Below are positions 34,401 through 49,400 of a stretch of DNA of 64,000 nt, one piece after another. The stretch's first letter is position 1. Every line of letters begins with the position of its first letter. Both the position numbers and the translations under genes were made by a program. Origin of the DNA: Campylorhamphus procurvoides. Its lineage: Eukaryota; Chordata; Aves; Passeriformes; Dendrocolaptidae. The stretch spans positions 658,992 to 722,991 of the forward strand of contig WBMV01003263.1 of the NCBI GenBank assembly GCA_013396655.1. Direction: 5' to 3'. The notes beneath the pieces were generated by a model that had not been told where the DNA came from, searched no databases, and was given only the letters and a program-made list of their open reading frames with translations.

Positions 34401-37400
34401 TAATCTGAAGCATGAGCACTAACACAAGACCATATTGTGTGGAAACCAGGCAGCATGAAACTGTCATGTCAGGCTGCATTTTGATATAATAGGTTCTTCC
34501 CTGATGGGCCAGATGTGTTTTAATTGCTCTCAAAAGCAACCTTTTTACTTTGCTGTTAAGAGTAAAGCAGCAGTTTGTAGACTGCCATAAGAATGACTAA
34601 GTACTGAGATTATCAATGTCCCTTTTATTTTTAACACCTGAGTTCTCCTATAAGTGAGCCTTTATAGCATAGTATCTTAAAGCTTAACTCTTCCCTTACA
34701 GGTTGAAATATGGGGTTTAGTATATGTGGCAGAATAGGAGTCCCACAAGGAAAAAGCAGAAAACTCCTGCTTCTCTTCAGGAGTATTGTTTATGCAGACT
34801 GGTGTAAAGAGGTAGATTAGCAGCCAATGCATCCCCTGTGTGGAGTGCTCTCAGGAAACTTTCAGAAAGCTTTAGAGAGGATATGCGAGGCTTCTCCATA
34901 CTAGTCAAATAGTAAAGTCGCTGGAGTTCATTAGGAAGAACTTCTGGAAACTTAACCTTTCTTGGGATATGTTGTATGTAACCATTTAAAAAAATACTGC
35001 TGTGAATCTTCAAAGGAAGCCTTACACATGTGTGGGTATGTACTGTCTTGTCAGCGTGCTACTTCCATTTAGCTCCGCTCAAAAGAGGCGGAACTGTGTC
35101 CGAGTTCTAGATTTGGGGGTCAAACATATGAATTGTTATATTACATTGCCTTTTGGCTTACTCTGTTGAATTTGGCTATAATACATCCCTTACAGAGGCA
35201 AACTATGCTAGACATGAGCAATTCAATAGTTGTATTGGGAAACCATTTCCCTTTTTTGGAAGAATAAGTAGAAGTGATCTTGCTTCAGTGTAAGGGAAAG
35301 GAAATTAAGGTTTGTCAGGATAAATGCATTTATACTAATATAACCACCTGTGGAGGGGATAAAATAAAACTCTGTAGCAAGGAGAGTCACCTCTTACTGC
35401 AAGTTCAAAATTTTGTTGTGGATTTAGTCTGCCTTATTGCAGCACCTGATGTTACTTGCAGTGGGTGTGGTAACACTTCTCAGAACAGAGGGGTTCTTCC
35501 AGGTACTGATTCAGATTACTTGCACTACAAAAGTCTCTGTTTCTGAAGCCTGGAAAGAATTAGCTTCTTCTGTGGGATAATCTAAGCCAAGTTCCTTTGT
35601 TTTGACAGTGTGTATTCAGGGTTTGGGTTTTACTGATTCAAACTGCTCAGCAGTATTAGACCACCTGAGTATATTTTTGGGCAACTGCTGTGTGTTATTT
35701 CTCCACTGTAGTGAAACACATGAGTGTATTTGTAGAACACATTTATATAGGACTTAATTTGCACCAGTGATTTCATAAAATGCCATGGATCTGTGAATTT
35801 TAATTTTTGATGAATGCTTCTCTGTGACTGTTTTTGTAACAGCAGTGTGTATTAATACCTACATATAAAATGATTTGAGGATATGTAGGATTTGTATGCT
35901 TAACTTGCATGATCCCCAGTAACTACTGAGAAACCCCAGTAGTCAACTACTTATATCACTAGTTAAACAACCTTCAGAAAAATAATGGGTAAAAATCAAT
36001 ATTCTGCAAGACATCCCTTATATTTGCAAACTTAGGTCTTTGGTTATTATAATTTCAAATATTTCTAGCCAGAAGTTCTATGAGTGGCAGAAATTAAGCC
36101 TGTTTCCACTGATTTCTTCTTCGCTCTTGTGTGTGTTTCCTATATGCAAAACCTACCTACCTTAAAGGTCCACTGGCATTACAGCTGTAGGAAGGTCACA
36201 TTTTCCTCATATATCCAAGTGTACCTCACACCTTGTCCTGGGTGTGTTTGGGTCTTAAGCAGAGTAGAGTCACATCAAGAAACAATTATTAAAACTGTTG
36301 CTTAGAGTTTGAAAATTATATTGAAATAAGAGATTATTATTAATTTTGGAGAACTATCATTCAGAGGTTCATTTTTCTTCCTTTCTCTTTTCTTAGACAA
36401 ACTGTATACAGTCTTCAATGTTTTTGATGATGATTCCACCTGCTGGACCTATCATGAAGGTGTGTTGTCTATGAAAGTAACAAGGAAGGGGCCAGTTGTT
36501 AGTACTCTGGAAGCAGACTGGCTAGAATTAACTACATTTTATTATAAACAAGGATTGTCCTTAGTTGATTCTTTTGTGCACTGGGAAACTTCTAAAGGTG
36601 AGTACTGTCTCAGAATATCATGAGGTTTTTACTTGTTTATGTAGAACTACATAACATTAAGAAAAATAAGATGGTGTTTTGCTTCCTGGTATGGAGACAT
36701 GTAAACATGTCCAGATAATCTATTATAAATTTGTAGAATCTGATTCCTAAAAAGGAGAATAACTGGGTTTCTGGCCAGTTTTAGATTTAAGTAATTGAAA
36801 TTGCTGCTTTGTTTTATCAAATTGAGAATTCCCAAAGCAAGAAACTAGTGTAGCTTCTTCAGCCCTTTGCTGGGCTTAAAAATTCTTTCCAGAACACCAG
36901 ACTGCATTAAAATTTGCTGCTCTGGTCAGCTGTGGACATTTGTAGGAAGTAAAGAAACCTGGTTGTGTCCTTGCACTTGACTGTAGGCAGACTCTCCAGG
37001 ACTTGTTCACACAGCTGGGAGAGAGATAGATGGTCCTTGATCCCTCTTGCTTCCTGTGCTCCTCTGCAGAAATCTGCCAGCTCAGTTGGCATTCAAATTG
37101 ATATGATACAGCAATTAAAATGATAGAGCTCTTGGCCCCAGGATTTTCGAATTTACTTCATTCTGCCAGTTTATTTGATACCCGGTTTTATTCTGGAGAG
37201 ATCCTCCTAGCTCTCAAGAGTTCCTGTCTTTCATCCTTCTGATGAACAGACATCGTCCCTGATGCTAGCAGTGCCACTGCTGGCCCAGGCCCCTGCACAC
37301 CCTGCTGAGCCCAAAATCCTGCCCTTTGGCAGCACTGTGAGACAGTGCTGTACCACGGTTGACAACAGAAGCAGCTCTTTGCTGGCCACAGTATTTAGAA

Positions 37401-40400
37401 CTGTGAAACTCTGTTGCTGGTAAAATATGTAATTAAGAGACTCATTTCCATTTGAATTGACTTTGCCTGAAAGCCAGAAATTAAGTGTTGCAAAAAAGTA
37501 GGTAACTACTGTTGTGCAATTGCTTGAAAAAATGTGATGAAAATGGTAGTACCCTAGTGTTAGCTACAGACCGAGACCAACTGACCTGATTAATACATTC
37601 TGAAATTATTAACTACTTTAACAAATGTTGTTTGATGTTTTTTGAAACCTAGACTTCATACTTTTGCAAGGTGATACTTTGGTTGAATTTATACATGTCT
37701 TGTACAAAGTTGGAAGTTGTTGGTGTTCCTTTTCAATGAATTTTGGCAGTTAAGGGTAAGCAGGCAAAGTATAGGGCTGCAGTGGAGAAAAGTCTTGTAA
37801 AATGTTGGTTGAAAAGGTTTCAGGGCCCTTAAACAGTTTTTGCAATGCTCAGGCTGATTATCAAGAACATTAGATAATTAATGTATTACAGTGGCTTTCA
37901 TAAGTCATTTTAAGTCTGCCTCTTACATGTCTGCCTCTGTATGAATTATACAGGGAGGGTAAAATTGCTGTGACTTTGCATAGTTGTTGTATTTATTGTC
38001 TTAGGCTTTTCTCTAATAATTCTGACTTAAAATAATATGCACGCATCTCCTTTGCAAGGCAGAGCTTAAATTAAATTAAAAAATGTAAAACAAAATCTGT
38101 AAAAGCTAAATTATGTGAGCTCTTCAAACAAAGTCCGAAGCAGTGACAACCCTTCAGCTCTCCTTGCTCTCCGTAGTTTTCAGTGTGAATTGCTGTTTCT
38201 GTAGCTCTGCCATAAAGTAAATTTAGTGACTGTCAGAGGCACATAAGCTCATCACACAGATTTACCTCAGATGGAATTTGGCAGCGTCTCTCTCAAACTA
38301 TGTGCATATTTAGTGCAAATAAACAGTTTAATGTCAGTTTGTAGGAGTCATCTTTTTTGCTCTGAAATTATTATTCCTATTTATTCAAGTCAGCGGAAGA
38401 TGAAAATTTCTTTGTGGGGAGGAGAGGTGAGAATTCAAACTCCTGGTTGTCAATACAGAGTTTTTTAGAGCTGGAAAAGAACTCTCTGGAGATCTGTTAC
38501 AGTTCACTGAGGGGTGGTTTTGGCAGCTGTTGAAATTAATCTTTGCAGCTGTTGTCCAACAACAGTTTTACAGTCTTCCCATTCCCCACATAGAGAAGTT
38601 CTGCCTGCTCTTCTCTGTATGAATAACTGCCCCATCTTTAATACCCAGGCAGTAACATACTCTGTCCAGTGTTGGAGAGGATTTAAATCTCGTTTTCTGA
38701 GGATTACATAAGTTTACTGTACAAATTTAGTTTAAATTTAAATCAGTCAGCTGTCGAGGTACATCACAAAAGGCTCCTGAAGGCTGTTAGGAGAAGCAAA
38801 ACTAGAAAATGAACCAATATTTGATGTACAACTTTAGTTTGAGCCAGCCGGATGCCATCGGGCTTTGAGGTGTGAGTCAGGGAGCTGTGCTCTGAAACTT
38901 CCTTCCCATCAGGAATCTTCCTACAATTACTTGTGCTTCACGCTCTTCCTGTGGCCACTTATGTTTTTAAGTAGCTGTAGTTAAGGCTTTGCACTTTAAG
39001 ATTCAGTTGTCTCTGTGTTCTCTCCCACCACACCAGAAGCCACATTTGTTGTCAGGGAAGGGATACCTAGGTTGAATAAAGAGGATTTGTGCCCATCCTC
39101 TGCGGGGTATGTGTTGAATACAGGAAACTGGAATTCAGATTGGAGCATGGACGGGGTTAAAACTTTGAGAAACTTAAATAGTTCAGGGTTCACTATGTAT
39201 AGAAAAAAAGGAATTTGAATATTAAGTTGACTTGCATACTTCAAATTGCAACTAAATGCGTAAATAACCACAGATTTGAGCTTGTTGACTCAATTTTATT
39301 TTAGAGGACTGTTCAGTGAGGAAAATAAAAAAGCCATCCCATATGTACTTCTTGGTACTGTATCAACATAAAACTTCATTTATGTTCACAGGGGACTATT
39401 TGCCCAAATCTTTAGAAGGATTATTTATCTATGAAGAAGAAGGTGCTGGGGTTCCAGGTTCTAACAAGAAAGGAAATGATGCAATAGTTGTTGAACAATG
39501 GACAGTCATTGAGGTAAATTAGTTATTATTTAGCAATGCTTGTATTTTATTTTGTTTTATTCTTGAGGTGCTTGTACCAGTGTTTGATAAATGTTCAGGA
39601 TGGTTTCTTGAAGTCACCTACATAGCATAGGCTAAGCTGAAGCCTTCAATCATACAAATGAAGTCAGGTCTGTGGCTGTTGGTAAATATACATAAAATAA
39701 ATATGCTGGAGAGATTCTGGGCTGATGTTTACAAATGTTCATACCAACAAATAACCACCAAAGAAAATGTTTTGGGGTTTTTTGAGTGTTTCAGACCAGT
39801 GTAGATACCATTTCAGCAAGGGCATGTCACACTGACAGTGTAAAGTATTTTCAAATAAGAAGGGAAGGAAAATAGCTAGAACTAGAAACAGGAGAAAACT
39901 GATAGCGAAATGAGCATGGTTTTCAGATGTATATTTTTATTGAAATTTTGTGTTATATATGAAAGACTTGTTTTCCTAATAAATGTATATGTACTGCAGT
40001 AGTAGGTTATAGCAATAAAATTAATTTTTTTTTAATTATGTTACAGGATTATTACTATCAGTGACATCTGAAATTAGTTGTTGTTGAAGAATATTAAGGG
40101 CTTACTTTTGTAATATACAATGATAAACGCATCTAGTGTGAAAAGAATCAACATAGAACTTTTATATTAAAATCCTAACAAATAAAATAACCTCACCAAA
40201 ATCTTAAAATTAGGTGAGATGTTCATTCTTCACATGTGGAGTAAACACAAATACATAATTGACACCTATTACAGTGTTTAAAAAGTTTCAGGCACTAATT
40301 TAGCGAAGAGACAAACTGAACAACTGAGATGTGCTTTGAATTGAATGTCTTGCTGAATCAGGGGTCGTACCTAATGTTAATAAACTGTTTTCTTTGTTTT

Positions 40401-43400
40401 TTGTGGTCTTGACCTTTCAAATTGTTTTCAGTTTAAATAGTGAATCTCCACCAAACAACAGTTTGTCATCTCAAAAGGATTGTCTCACTAACAGTGAGAG
40501 AAGACTTGTAGCTATGTAGAAATGCAAGTAAAACCTGTACAGAGTCTCTTTACTACTTTTTATAATTATTAATGTAGGGGTGTGAAATTAAAACAGATTA
40601 TGGACCTTTATTGCACACACTGGCTGAGTTCGGATGGCTCCTGACCTGTGTCCTGCCTACACCCGTTGTACGACATGACAGGTACCCAAACTGTAGAGCA
40701 TAGCATTTTTGGTATATGTATATCTAAATTACCAAATTTTTACTTGCATACTGAAGTGTAAAAGGAAGGAAAATGCTAATGATGTTAAATGCATATAAAA
40801 CTTGAGATGTAAGAAGCATTATCGTGGAATCTTTTGCCATGCTGACTTAGGACTGCTGGTTTCAGTGCATCTAATGTTTAGGTTTACACAATATATTTTA
40901 AATTCAGAGATTTTATTAAGAAAGCTTTTTACCACAAACCCAGTCCCCAGCAATGGGGTTACTCATATGCTTCAAGTTTAAACAAGTGTTGAAATGCTTC
41001 ACTAATTAGGACCCTGGTGAATGAGTAGTTTAGGTGATGGAAGAAGTCATGTTGTCACAAGACAATCATGCATTATTTATTGCAAATTAGTGTGGAGAAT
41101 ATGCTATTTCATCAAGTTATTGAGCTGTTTCTCCTCTTTAATATAGACATTATGATTCACTTCAAATACAGTACTGAACTACTGGATTTCAGTTTTCTGG
41201 TTGTAATACTTATTTAAATGACTGAGGGCACTCTGTCTATGTAGGAAGAGCTAAATAGCAGACCTGGATCTGCCATAACGTTCCAGACTTTTTTTATCCC
41301 TCCTCCCCCCCCAAAAAAATAAGAAGTACTGTGCTTTTCGTCACAGTATCAAGTTAAAAAAATGGCAAATGAAGCACTGGATTAAGAACTCCTAATGCCC
41401 CTCTTCTCTCTCTCTTTTTTTTTTCTTTTAAAGTTCTCACATTAGATTAAAATTGCCAAGCCTTGAAAACAAACTGATGTAGTGAGGCTCAACTTATGGC
41501 TCATTAACAATCGTGGAAAGAGTGGATGACTTGAGTAATCTTTAGATTCCAGACCTCACTGTGTTAAAACAAGGCAGCATGAAAAAGATGTGAATGAAAA
41601 GTTCTATGAAAACTCCTGCGAAAAAGTGGGAGTTCTGTTCAAGTGATTTGACATAATTGAAACAACTCACCCATGTGAGAAGGAAGTTTTTTCTGGTCAG
41701 GAAATAGGTGTTGGGTTTTTCTGGCTGTGGCTTTTTAATAGTTCATTTAAAGCATCTGGTTAAATGCAAAGACAGAAGAGGTAAAACAATATGGCATGTT
41801 CTGTTACTTTTGTTATAAGGATCTCTGTATGTTTTGTTTTCTTTTGAAAGAAGTAGTTTCCAGAATACAAAACAAAATTATTTTCCTTTAATTTCTTCAA
41901 TAATTTCTCAGTCTAAGTGCATTAGCTTTGAACACGGTGACTTGTAACGGTGTGTGAACTATGGAGCCTGGTTTTCATAAAAAGATGAAATTTTGGCCAA
42001 ATTTTAGAGCTTGAGAGTAAGTCTTCAGAATCTGGATCTAATCTTTGAAGGATGTCAGTGGACAATGGGAAAGAGATTTTAGTAGCTATGGATGAGAGTT
42101 TTTAACCTCCAAACTCTTTGTGTCCCACGAGCAGTGTAACTGAGCCTGTCCCTGTAGGGTTTGGACAAGCAGGTCAAGAATGGCCTGAGCAGCTGCTGGT
42201 TGAACACACTCTGAGTGTCAGTCTGTGCTTGCTGTAGGACAAATGGTGCTGGCTTGTACCTTGTAGATTGCAGAGCAAAGGCAGGGCCAACTGAAAGAAG
42301 CTAAGTGCTAAAAGAGTTAAAATAGGAGGGCTAACAGATTGATAAGACTGGAGCTGTTCCTTGAATTAGTAAGAAGGTAATATACCAACCTGCAAGATAT
42401 TTAAGTGGTGATAGATTCCTCAAATAGTGTAGCATCCCAGATATGAAACAACCAGCCCATTAGTAGCAGTGTTCTTGGTAAAGGAAAGGGGGTTATGTCC
42501 TAGCCAAATCTATAGCTGGATTCATTTTATATCCACACTAGAATAATTCAGACTAATAAAAAACATTTGTTTTCTGACCTAAAGGGTTGGGCAGGAGTCT
42601 GCATGAATTGTCTAATACTTATTATCCCACTGTGGCTTGTGAGTTACTCTTGGGAGAAATAGGATGAATTGTGTTTTATCTGCCTGTAGTATATCTCATG
42701 ATAGCTATTCAATTTTCTTTTTTGAAAAAGAAAGTTAAAAAGCTCATGAACAAGAATTCCTAATTAGGAATTGAGTTCATAAGAGTCAGAAAATGAACGT
42801 CTTGCTGTCCTGATGGCCTAAGTAGTGATTGATAACTACTATTTTTAGGCATTGATGTTAGTATTTAAAGAGGAGAAGAAATTCCTGGATGGTTGCTGTG
42901 TGTCTGATATGAAAGATGCTATTACTATAGTGGTCATGAGTTATTCTAGGAATGCAAGTTAAATGTCTTGGTAAAGAAGGATACTTTATGCTGTTCAACA
43001 GCTGGGGTTTTTTTCCCAGACTTGGAACTCTGACCTCAAAACCCAGTGTGAATATTAACAGGCTGCAGAAATACTGAAAAAAAACCAACAAAGAGCATTT
43101 TGGGATGATCTGGCGAATTCAGATTTTCATATTTATTTCTAAATAAGAATTTGTGCACAGTATTTAGATAAGTTTTTCTTTATCCTCATTCTTAGTCACT
43201 GTAGTACTTTATTCTGTTTTCTTCACTTGCTGCAAAACTTTACGTCCTCTCAGATCTGCTGTGATCTTTTCCTAGATGTTATGCCCGCTTCTTGTCTGTG
43301 GATGAAGAATGTGACCAACTGGGGTGTGACAGGATTGTCATGCACTGATGTGTTCCTTTTTAGGCTCTTGTGTGGTTAGGATTTGAAACAGTTCTAAAAA

Positions 43401-46400
43401 AAACCCACACTAGGCTGTCATGTCAGTTCCCGTGTGGCTTGTTTTTCTTTAAAGTGTTTCATTTTTTGCAGATGTTATTGTCCATAAAATGAAATGTCCT
43501 GATGTGGGGAGTGTTATGCCATGTGGTAGCTGCATGTCATGGATCACTGTCTTTGTTTCAGGCAGGGCAGCACTTCCTACACCTGTTTAGTCCTTCAGCT
43601 CCTACCTCAATGGTTAAATCATGTTGGATGGAGGAAACATCTTATTCTTCTTATTCATTTTTCAGATAACTTGGTCTAACCTCTATTCTAAGTGCTTTGT
43701 AAATAAAATGTTCAATTAATTAAATAATTTGTAAAGATCAGAGCTGTGGGAGTACTGCTGAGCTTCTATCTTGATGATTGTTTTGGGGGACTTAAATATA
43801 GACACATAAGAGGACAATTTTTTTTGCCCATCCAGCATAAGCAGACAGGCAAATTGCTGTTTCAACAAAAGAGTCTCTGTTGCTCTTCATTACTCTTAAG
43901 AGAGGAAAAAGGCTTCAGCAGCCTTACTCTGCAGTGACCTTTATTTCCCTCCACTGACTACCGTAGTCCCTGAAAATGGGCAAGGCAGACCATGAGCAAT
44001 GCAGTGCAAAAACACTGACTTTGGTTATTGATTTATCATGGCTCACTACTTAATCTATGTTTTCAAAATGCCCTGACTTGGGAGGAAAATAGGAAATGTG
44101 GAAATGTGAGGGAAGCTGTGGAGCTTCCCTTGCTGCAGGCACTTTTTCTCATTTAAATTCTGTGGAAATCCCACTGTCATTGAGTTCTTTGTGAATTAAG
44201 CTCATAGCAGCTTTGTCGTGTGTGGCATTTTAATAAGGTCAGACTTAGAAAATTGTTAATTTACTTATTGTCTACTCAGCATCGTGTCCTTTTTCTGTTC
44301 TGGTAGAATTTGTACGTACTGTAGCTTAATGTTTGGGCTTTTCCTTGTCTCTGAAGGAATGCAGACACTGTTACAAAATAAGCCATAGGCTCTTCCCCAT
44401 GCCGGGCACTGTGCTCAGGCTTATTGCTTAGAAGATAGATTTCCCAATTGATATTATCAAAACAGACATAACTGAGGTGGGGAGAAATACCTAGCCAAGT
44501 GGAATAAGGTTGCAGGGTTGTGGGTTTACTTGTGATGACAAAATCTTAACGCATTTTCTTTTAATGAGTGCAAATAGTGCTCTTCTTGGAGCAGGAAACC
44601 CTGTTAGCTTAAGGAAATGAATGAATTTGTTCTCCTGCATTCTTGTTTTCCCCACAAGCTGGAGTTTCAGAGAGTTCTCTATTCTTATCCTAGCGAGACA
44701 TGCAAAGGTGTCCATGACCTGAGTTCAGCTGAACTGAAAGGAAGATTGTGAGGGGCCAAACACAATCACAAACCCACCATCACCAGCTACTCATCTGAGC
44801 ATCTGCACACTGAGTAGCTGTCTATGCTGGGAGCTCTTCCTGAGGTTGTAGGAACAGTTTGATCCCTGACTTTTTTTTCTTGGAGCAACTCCCTAATGTT
44901 AAATGTAAATTAACTCTCAGTCCTAGCCCCCGTATTAAACGTACATCATCAGAAACAGTTACCTTAACTTGATCTGTGGTTGTTAACCTTGTGACATACT
45001 CACCCTGAAGTAAAAGCTTACATTATTTTAGTAGTTCTTTCTGTATTTTTGTGCCTAGTAATACTGTTTTTATGATTGAGAGAATAGGTAAAATCATAAA
45101 TATTTCTAATTAACTCACTACGTCTCTTTAAAACATTGAAACTTTCTTTAAATTTTAGTGAAGGAAATCTTGCTACAAAGCAAGTAATTTTTCTTCAGAG
45201 ACCTGTTATGTGGAGTTCTACTGTTCAGACACCAGAGGTGAGTAATGTGTTTGTGGTATTAATGTAAAAAAAAAAATAGTACTTCATGTAATAGTAAGAT
45301 ACAGAAACAAACTAGACTTCACAATTATTAGGGGGAAAAAAGTGTCAGAGCAGGATTTCACTCATAACAAGTTCAAGTGTGTGGAGGGCTTTTGCTGCTG
45401 AAGTCCCATGGGGGGTTTTGTTGGTTTTTTTCAGTCATTATCTCTTAAGTTAAGCCATAGAGAAAAGCCTAAGTGTGCTAAAAACCTGTTTTGTGCTAAG
45501 GAATTATTATGTCTAAGGTGGATGAGGTCGGCTGTGCTAGAAGTGTTTTCTTTCAAGGCTTTAGGAAGCCTTAAAGTTTCTGATTGAAATCTTGTATCTG
45601 TTGCACATAAATAGAAAACTATCTTGGCCTCCAAAACGTCTACCTTCACATGTTTAAAAGAAACAAGTGTCGAGCTGTACAAGGGATACTGTAATCTGCA
45701 GGTTAACAGGGTGAAGGCTGCTGTTGTGTGTAAATGTGAGACAGAGGACTTAAAATTCCTGCGGCTGAAACTCACCTCGTTGTCCCTTTTGAGGGAAGCT
45801 CCTGTAATAGTGCTTTGAGGATTAAGTAACTCAGTCACCACACTCTGTTCAATCACTGTTGCAGCAGTCACTGCACCTGCACAGTTCTGCAGTAAATCCT
45901 CCTGTGGCCAGAGAAGGATGGACTGCTCATGGAGTTATTTCTGGATTTCAACAGCTGTTCAACTTCTCTGTTCAGCATGGTTTTCCTGTGAAAGTCCTAA
46001 GCAGCTATGAATGTTTTCACTCATGTCCAGGACCAGAGTAGTAACTTTGCAGACTCATCCATGGCATTATATACAGTGATACCTAGCTGCTTCTTCGTCC
46101 TTCTGTATAAATTCTTCCACGAGTCTCTGAATTTTTTGCATTCCTATTTGGTATTTCTCTTTTTTACTTTCTATTCAGTCTGTTACCATCATCTGTTACT
46201 TTCCTCTGTTTAGTATTTCTAAAATATGCTCTTCCTTTTTTTGTTCCTCTCCAGACTTTTTCTTATCTTCAGCCTGACTTCCTTCTCACTGTGTCCCCTG
46301 ATAATTAGTACTTCCATGCCTGGAACTGCCTTCAACATGCATGATTCAAGTCCTGTTTTATTTTTTTGTCTATCACTATCTCAATTCCCAGATAGTTCTT

Positions 46401-49400
46401 GTACACTGTAGTTTATTTCCTCCTTTATGAAATTGGACCTTCTGCTTTTTAGTTTTCAGTGTTCTGTATAGTCTCCCTTGCCAGTGTCTTAATCTCTTCT
46501 TTCATTCATACCCTTTTCTAAACTTTGCCAGTGGAATTTTTTCTTTTACCCACCCTCTGTGTAGAAAGCATCTTCAGCTTTTAGCTTTCAGACTTTCTGA
46601 CCCCTGCTTTCATGCCTGGCTTTGCAGTCTTTACTTTCCTTCCTAATGAATTTATGGAAGTATGTTTTGGAATACAATTTTGATAGCAATATGGTAAAAA
46701 TATATAAATATATAAAAATAAAAAATTATGCCAGTGATTATAAAATAAAATGAGGCTTTCCTACTTTTTTAATACTCTATCTAATAAGAGTATAAACTCC
46801 TGACATGAGAACTCTTCCCTTTGTAAGGGGAATACTAATGTTATTAATGTTATTTCTGGTTATAAGTGTCTCTTAAAAGGCAGCATAATTTCAGCCTCAG
46901 GAACTGGTAAATCTTTGAGATATGATTTTAAATTAAAAATAGGAAGTATTATGCTCACAGTTTAAGTTCTTTCACCCAGTTCTGAAATGATGAGCAGCTT
47001 TGGTTTATATAAACAAAATGGTGTGTTTTGTAGTTACTGTTTTACTTTATTGTAATGGGAAAGCTTTGACTTAAGCATTAAACATAATGGAATTAAACAA
47101 GAAATAGCTGATTTGTAGCTGTTTACATCAGGAATTCTGTGTTTAAAATCTGAACTAACTTAATATCTAAAAGTGCTCTTTAAGTACCAGTGAATGTTTT
47201 TTTTCTTCACCAGGAAATTTCAGTATGATGAGGTCATTTTAGCATGGGATAAATGGGTAACTGGGGCTGAAGCTGAAACATTTAGCGGAGTAACATTTTC
47301 CTTCTGTCTTGCCAGTTACATTGGTTTTCCCCTAAATTTAAATCTTTTTTCTTCATTGCTTTTTTACAAAAATGTTTGTTTGAATTGGCAAACGGCATGT
47401 TACTTTCATTTCAATTTAAATTCATAGATTTGTCAGTAATACCAAGCTGGTACAGAATGTCATGATGGCATTGAGTACCTGGATTTCTGATGTAAAACAA
47501 GCTCCTGAAATCTGAAAGCACTTGCTACTGCTCTAAAACCGTTTTTTCCCATTTAAATAACTCCTAAATAAAAGTCTCCTGGATGTTGACGGCACAGCTG
47601 TACAGCTTTATCAAACCCTTGCAGACCTTTTCATAAACACAATAAAGCCCTGTGATTGTATGTTGTTTGGCATGACATCTTCCTTTTCAGTGATATGTTC
47701 ATATTATGTTAAAGCTCTTACTCAAAAAATTTTGGTGTCCACAACTTAGGATGTTTTTGAAACACAAATACTTCAGATACCTAAAATTTTTAAGTTAAGA
47801 AAAAAATTGCATCACAACTTAGGTTTATTTAAGCACACCCTTAGCATATTTGCAACTCAGATAGCTCAAGAAGAATGCTGCTAACAAGGCTTTTTTCATT
47901 ACTGAGAGAAAGCAGCCTCCTACAGGCCTTTTCAAACACTTCACTGTGAAACCCTAGTGCCCTGGCCACATCACTCTCTAGTTCCCCACAGTGCAGCAGG
48001 GTTTGGCCGTGGCAAGAGCTCTGCCCCATAGAAAGCTCCAGCTGTTGGACTTGGGTTCTGGAGAGTGGCAGCCCAGGGCTTGGGGTGCTTTGTGTACTCG
48101 GGGTTACAGTTTCTGATTGTTAGGTTGAAGTTAGCACTGCTGTTTCTAAAGGAGGTTTTGCTGCAGTAAAAATTAAGGGGAACCCCACTTTTACCTTGTC
48201 TCCTAATCTCACAGGATCTCTTTTCTGAGGATAGTGTATTTTATGTCCTTGCAGCTCATCTCTTTGCCATCTTGTATATTCATGGGGGGTCGGGTGTTAT
48301 GGCCTGGCTTATGATTTATGTAATGGTTCAAAAGCCTCTTGGGTTACAAGGGCTGTACTGTCTCAGTAGACTCTTTGTTTATCACATACCACTTGCTTTT
48401 CAAAGAGAAGACTTCAGAGGAGGAGATGCAAGATTGAACCATGCTGTGCTTAAGGGGTTTCTGGGTATTTTTTTTGTTTTCTCATTTTCTTCCTTTATTT
48501 CCCTTAAGCAGACTTCTCCATCCTCTTGCTGTGGCATCCAGGCAATACTTACTTCCTTTTGTTTCTCCTGAGGCAACACTGTTTCCTCTTAGCCCAATTT
48601 CCCAATGTCTCCTGTAACAGCTACCCTACATACATTTCCTTTAGCCACATGGCCCATTGTTTTTACTGTTTCAAAACGGTTTGAGGAAAAAAACCATAGA
48701 AATGTATAGAAGAGAGGCACAAATTGCCAAAGCATGGTAAAAGTGGCTGTGCAGTGCTTTTGTTTTTAAAGTGTTTACACTTGTGTGAGAGTACTTGTGT
48801 TCTTCATGCCCTGAAATGCAGCTCTGTGCTGAGGCTGGATTCCTTTGTAGCTGGATGTGTTCCTTCTGTGGACGGGGCTGTGTCCCCTGGCAGGGGTTTC
48901 CTGGATCAGTAGTGCTTGTGCTCAGAGCAAGGCTCCAAGAAGGCAGCTTCGGGCACTTCAGCCTTCCTGGCCGTGCTCCTCTGTGTGGCTCAAGGCACTG
49001 ACACTGTTTCTGGAGGCACTGCACCATCACAGGTCTGAGTAACTCGGGTAGCTCCTGATGCTGAAGTGAAATAAACCTTTTACTTGTTTGTGATGCCTCA
49101 GAGGACCCTTGGCATAGTCCAGTCAGTCTCTTGTTTGCAGAAATCACAATCTACTTTTGGTTTTGACACTAGCAACCATCATCATTCAGCAACATGCATC
49201 ATTCAACAAGAAAGATGTCAGGCAAATCCCACTACTAATGTCAAACTGTATTTATACCAAGTTCTTCCTGTGCAAGGACTCTGTAGACCCCATTTCAAAT
49301 GGCTGTACAGAACAGCCTCTGATTTCCATCTGCATAGATTCACCGTGGGTATTGAATACCATTCTCAAATTGTTCTGTTTCTGTCAAGTACTGTGTAAGA

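Noticed and set aside
45431..45871. 146-codon minus-strand frame in RFTN2 intron 8
   Set aside because: No recognisable motif, and starts just after an exon of the opposite-strand gene; treated as chance.
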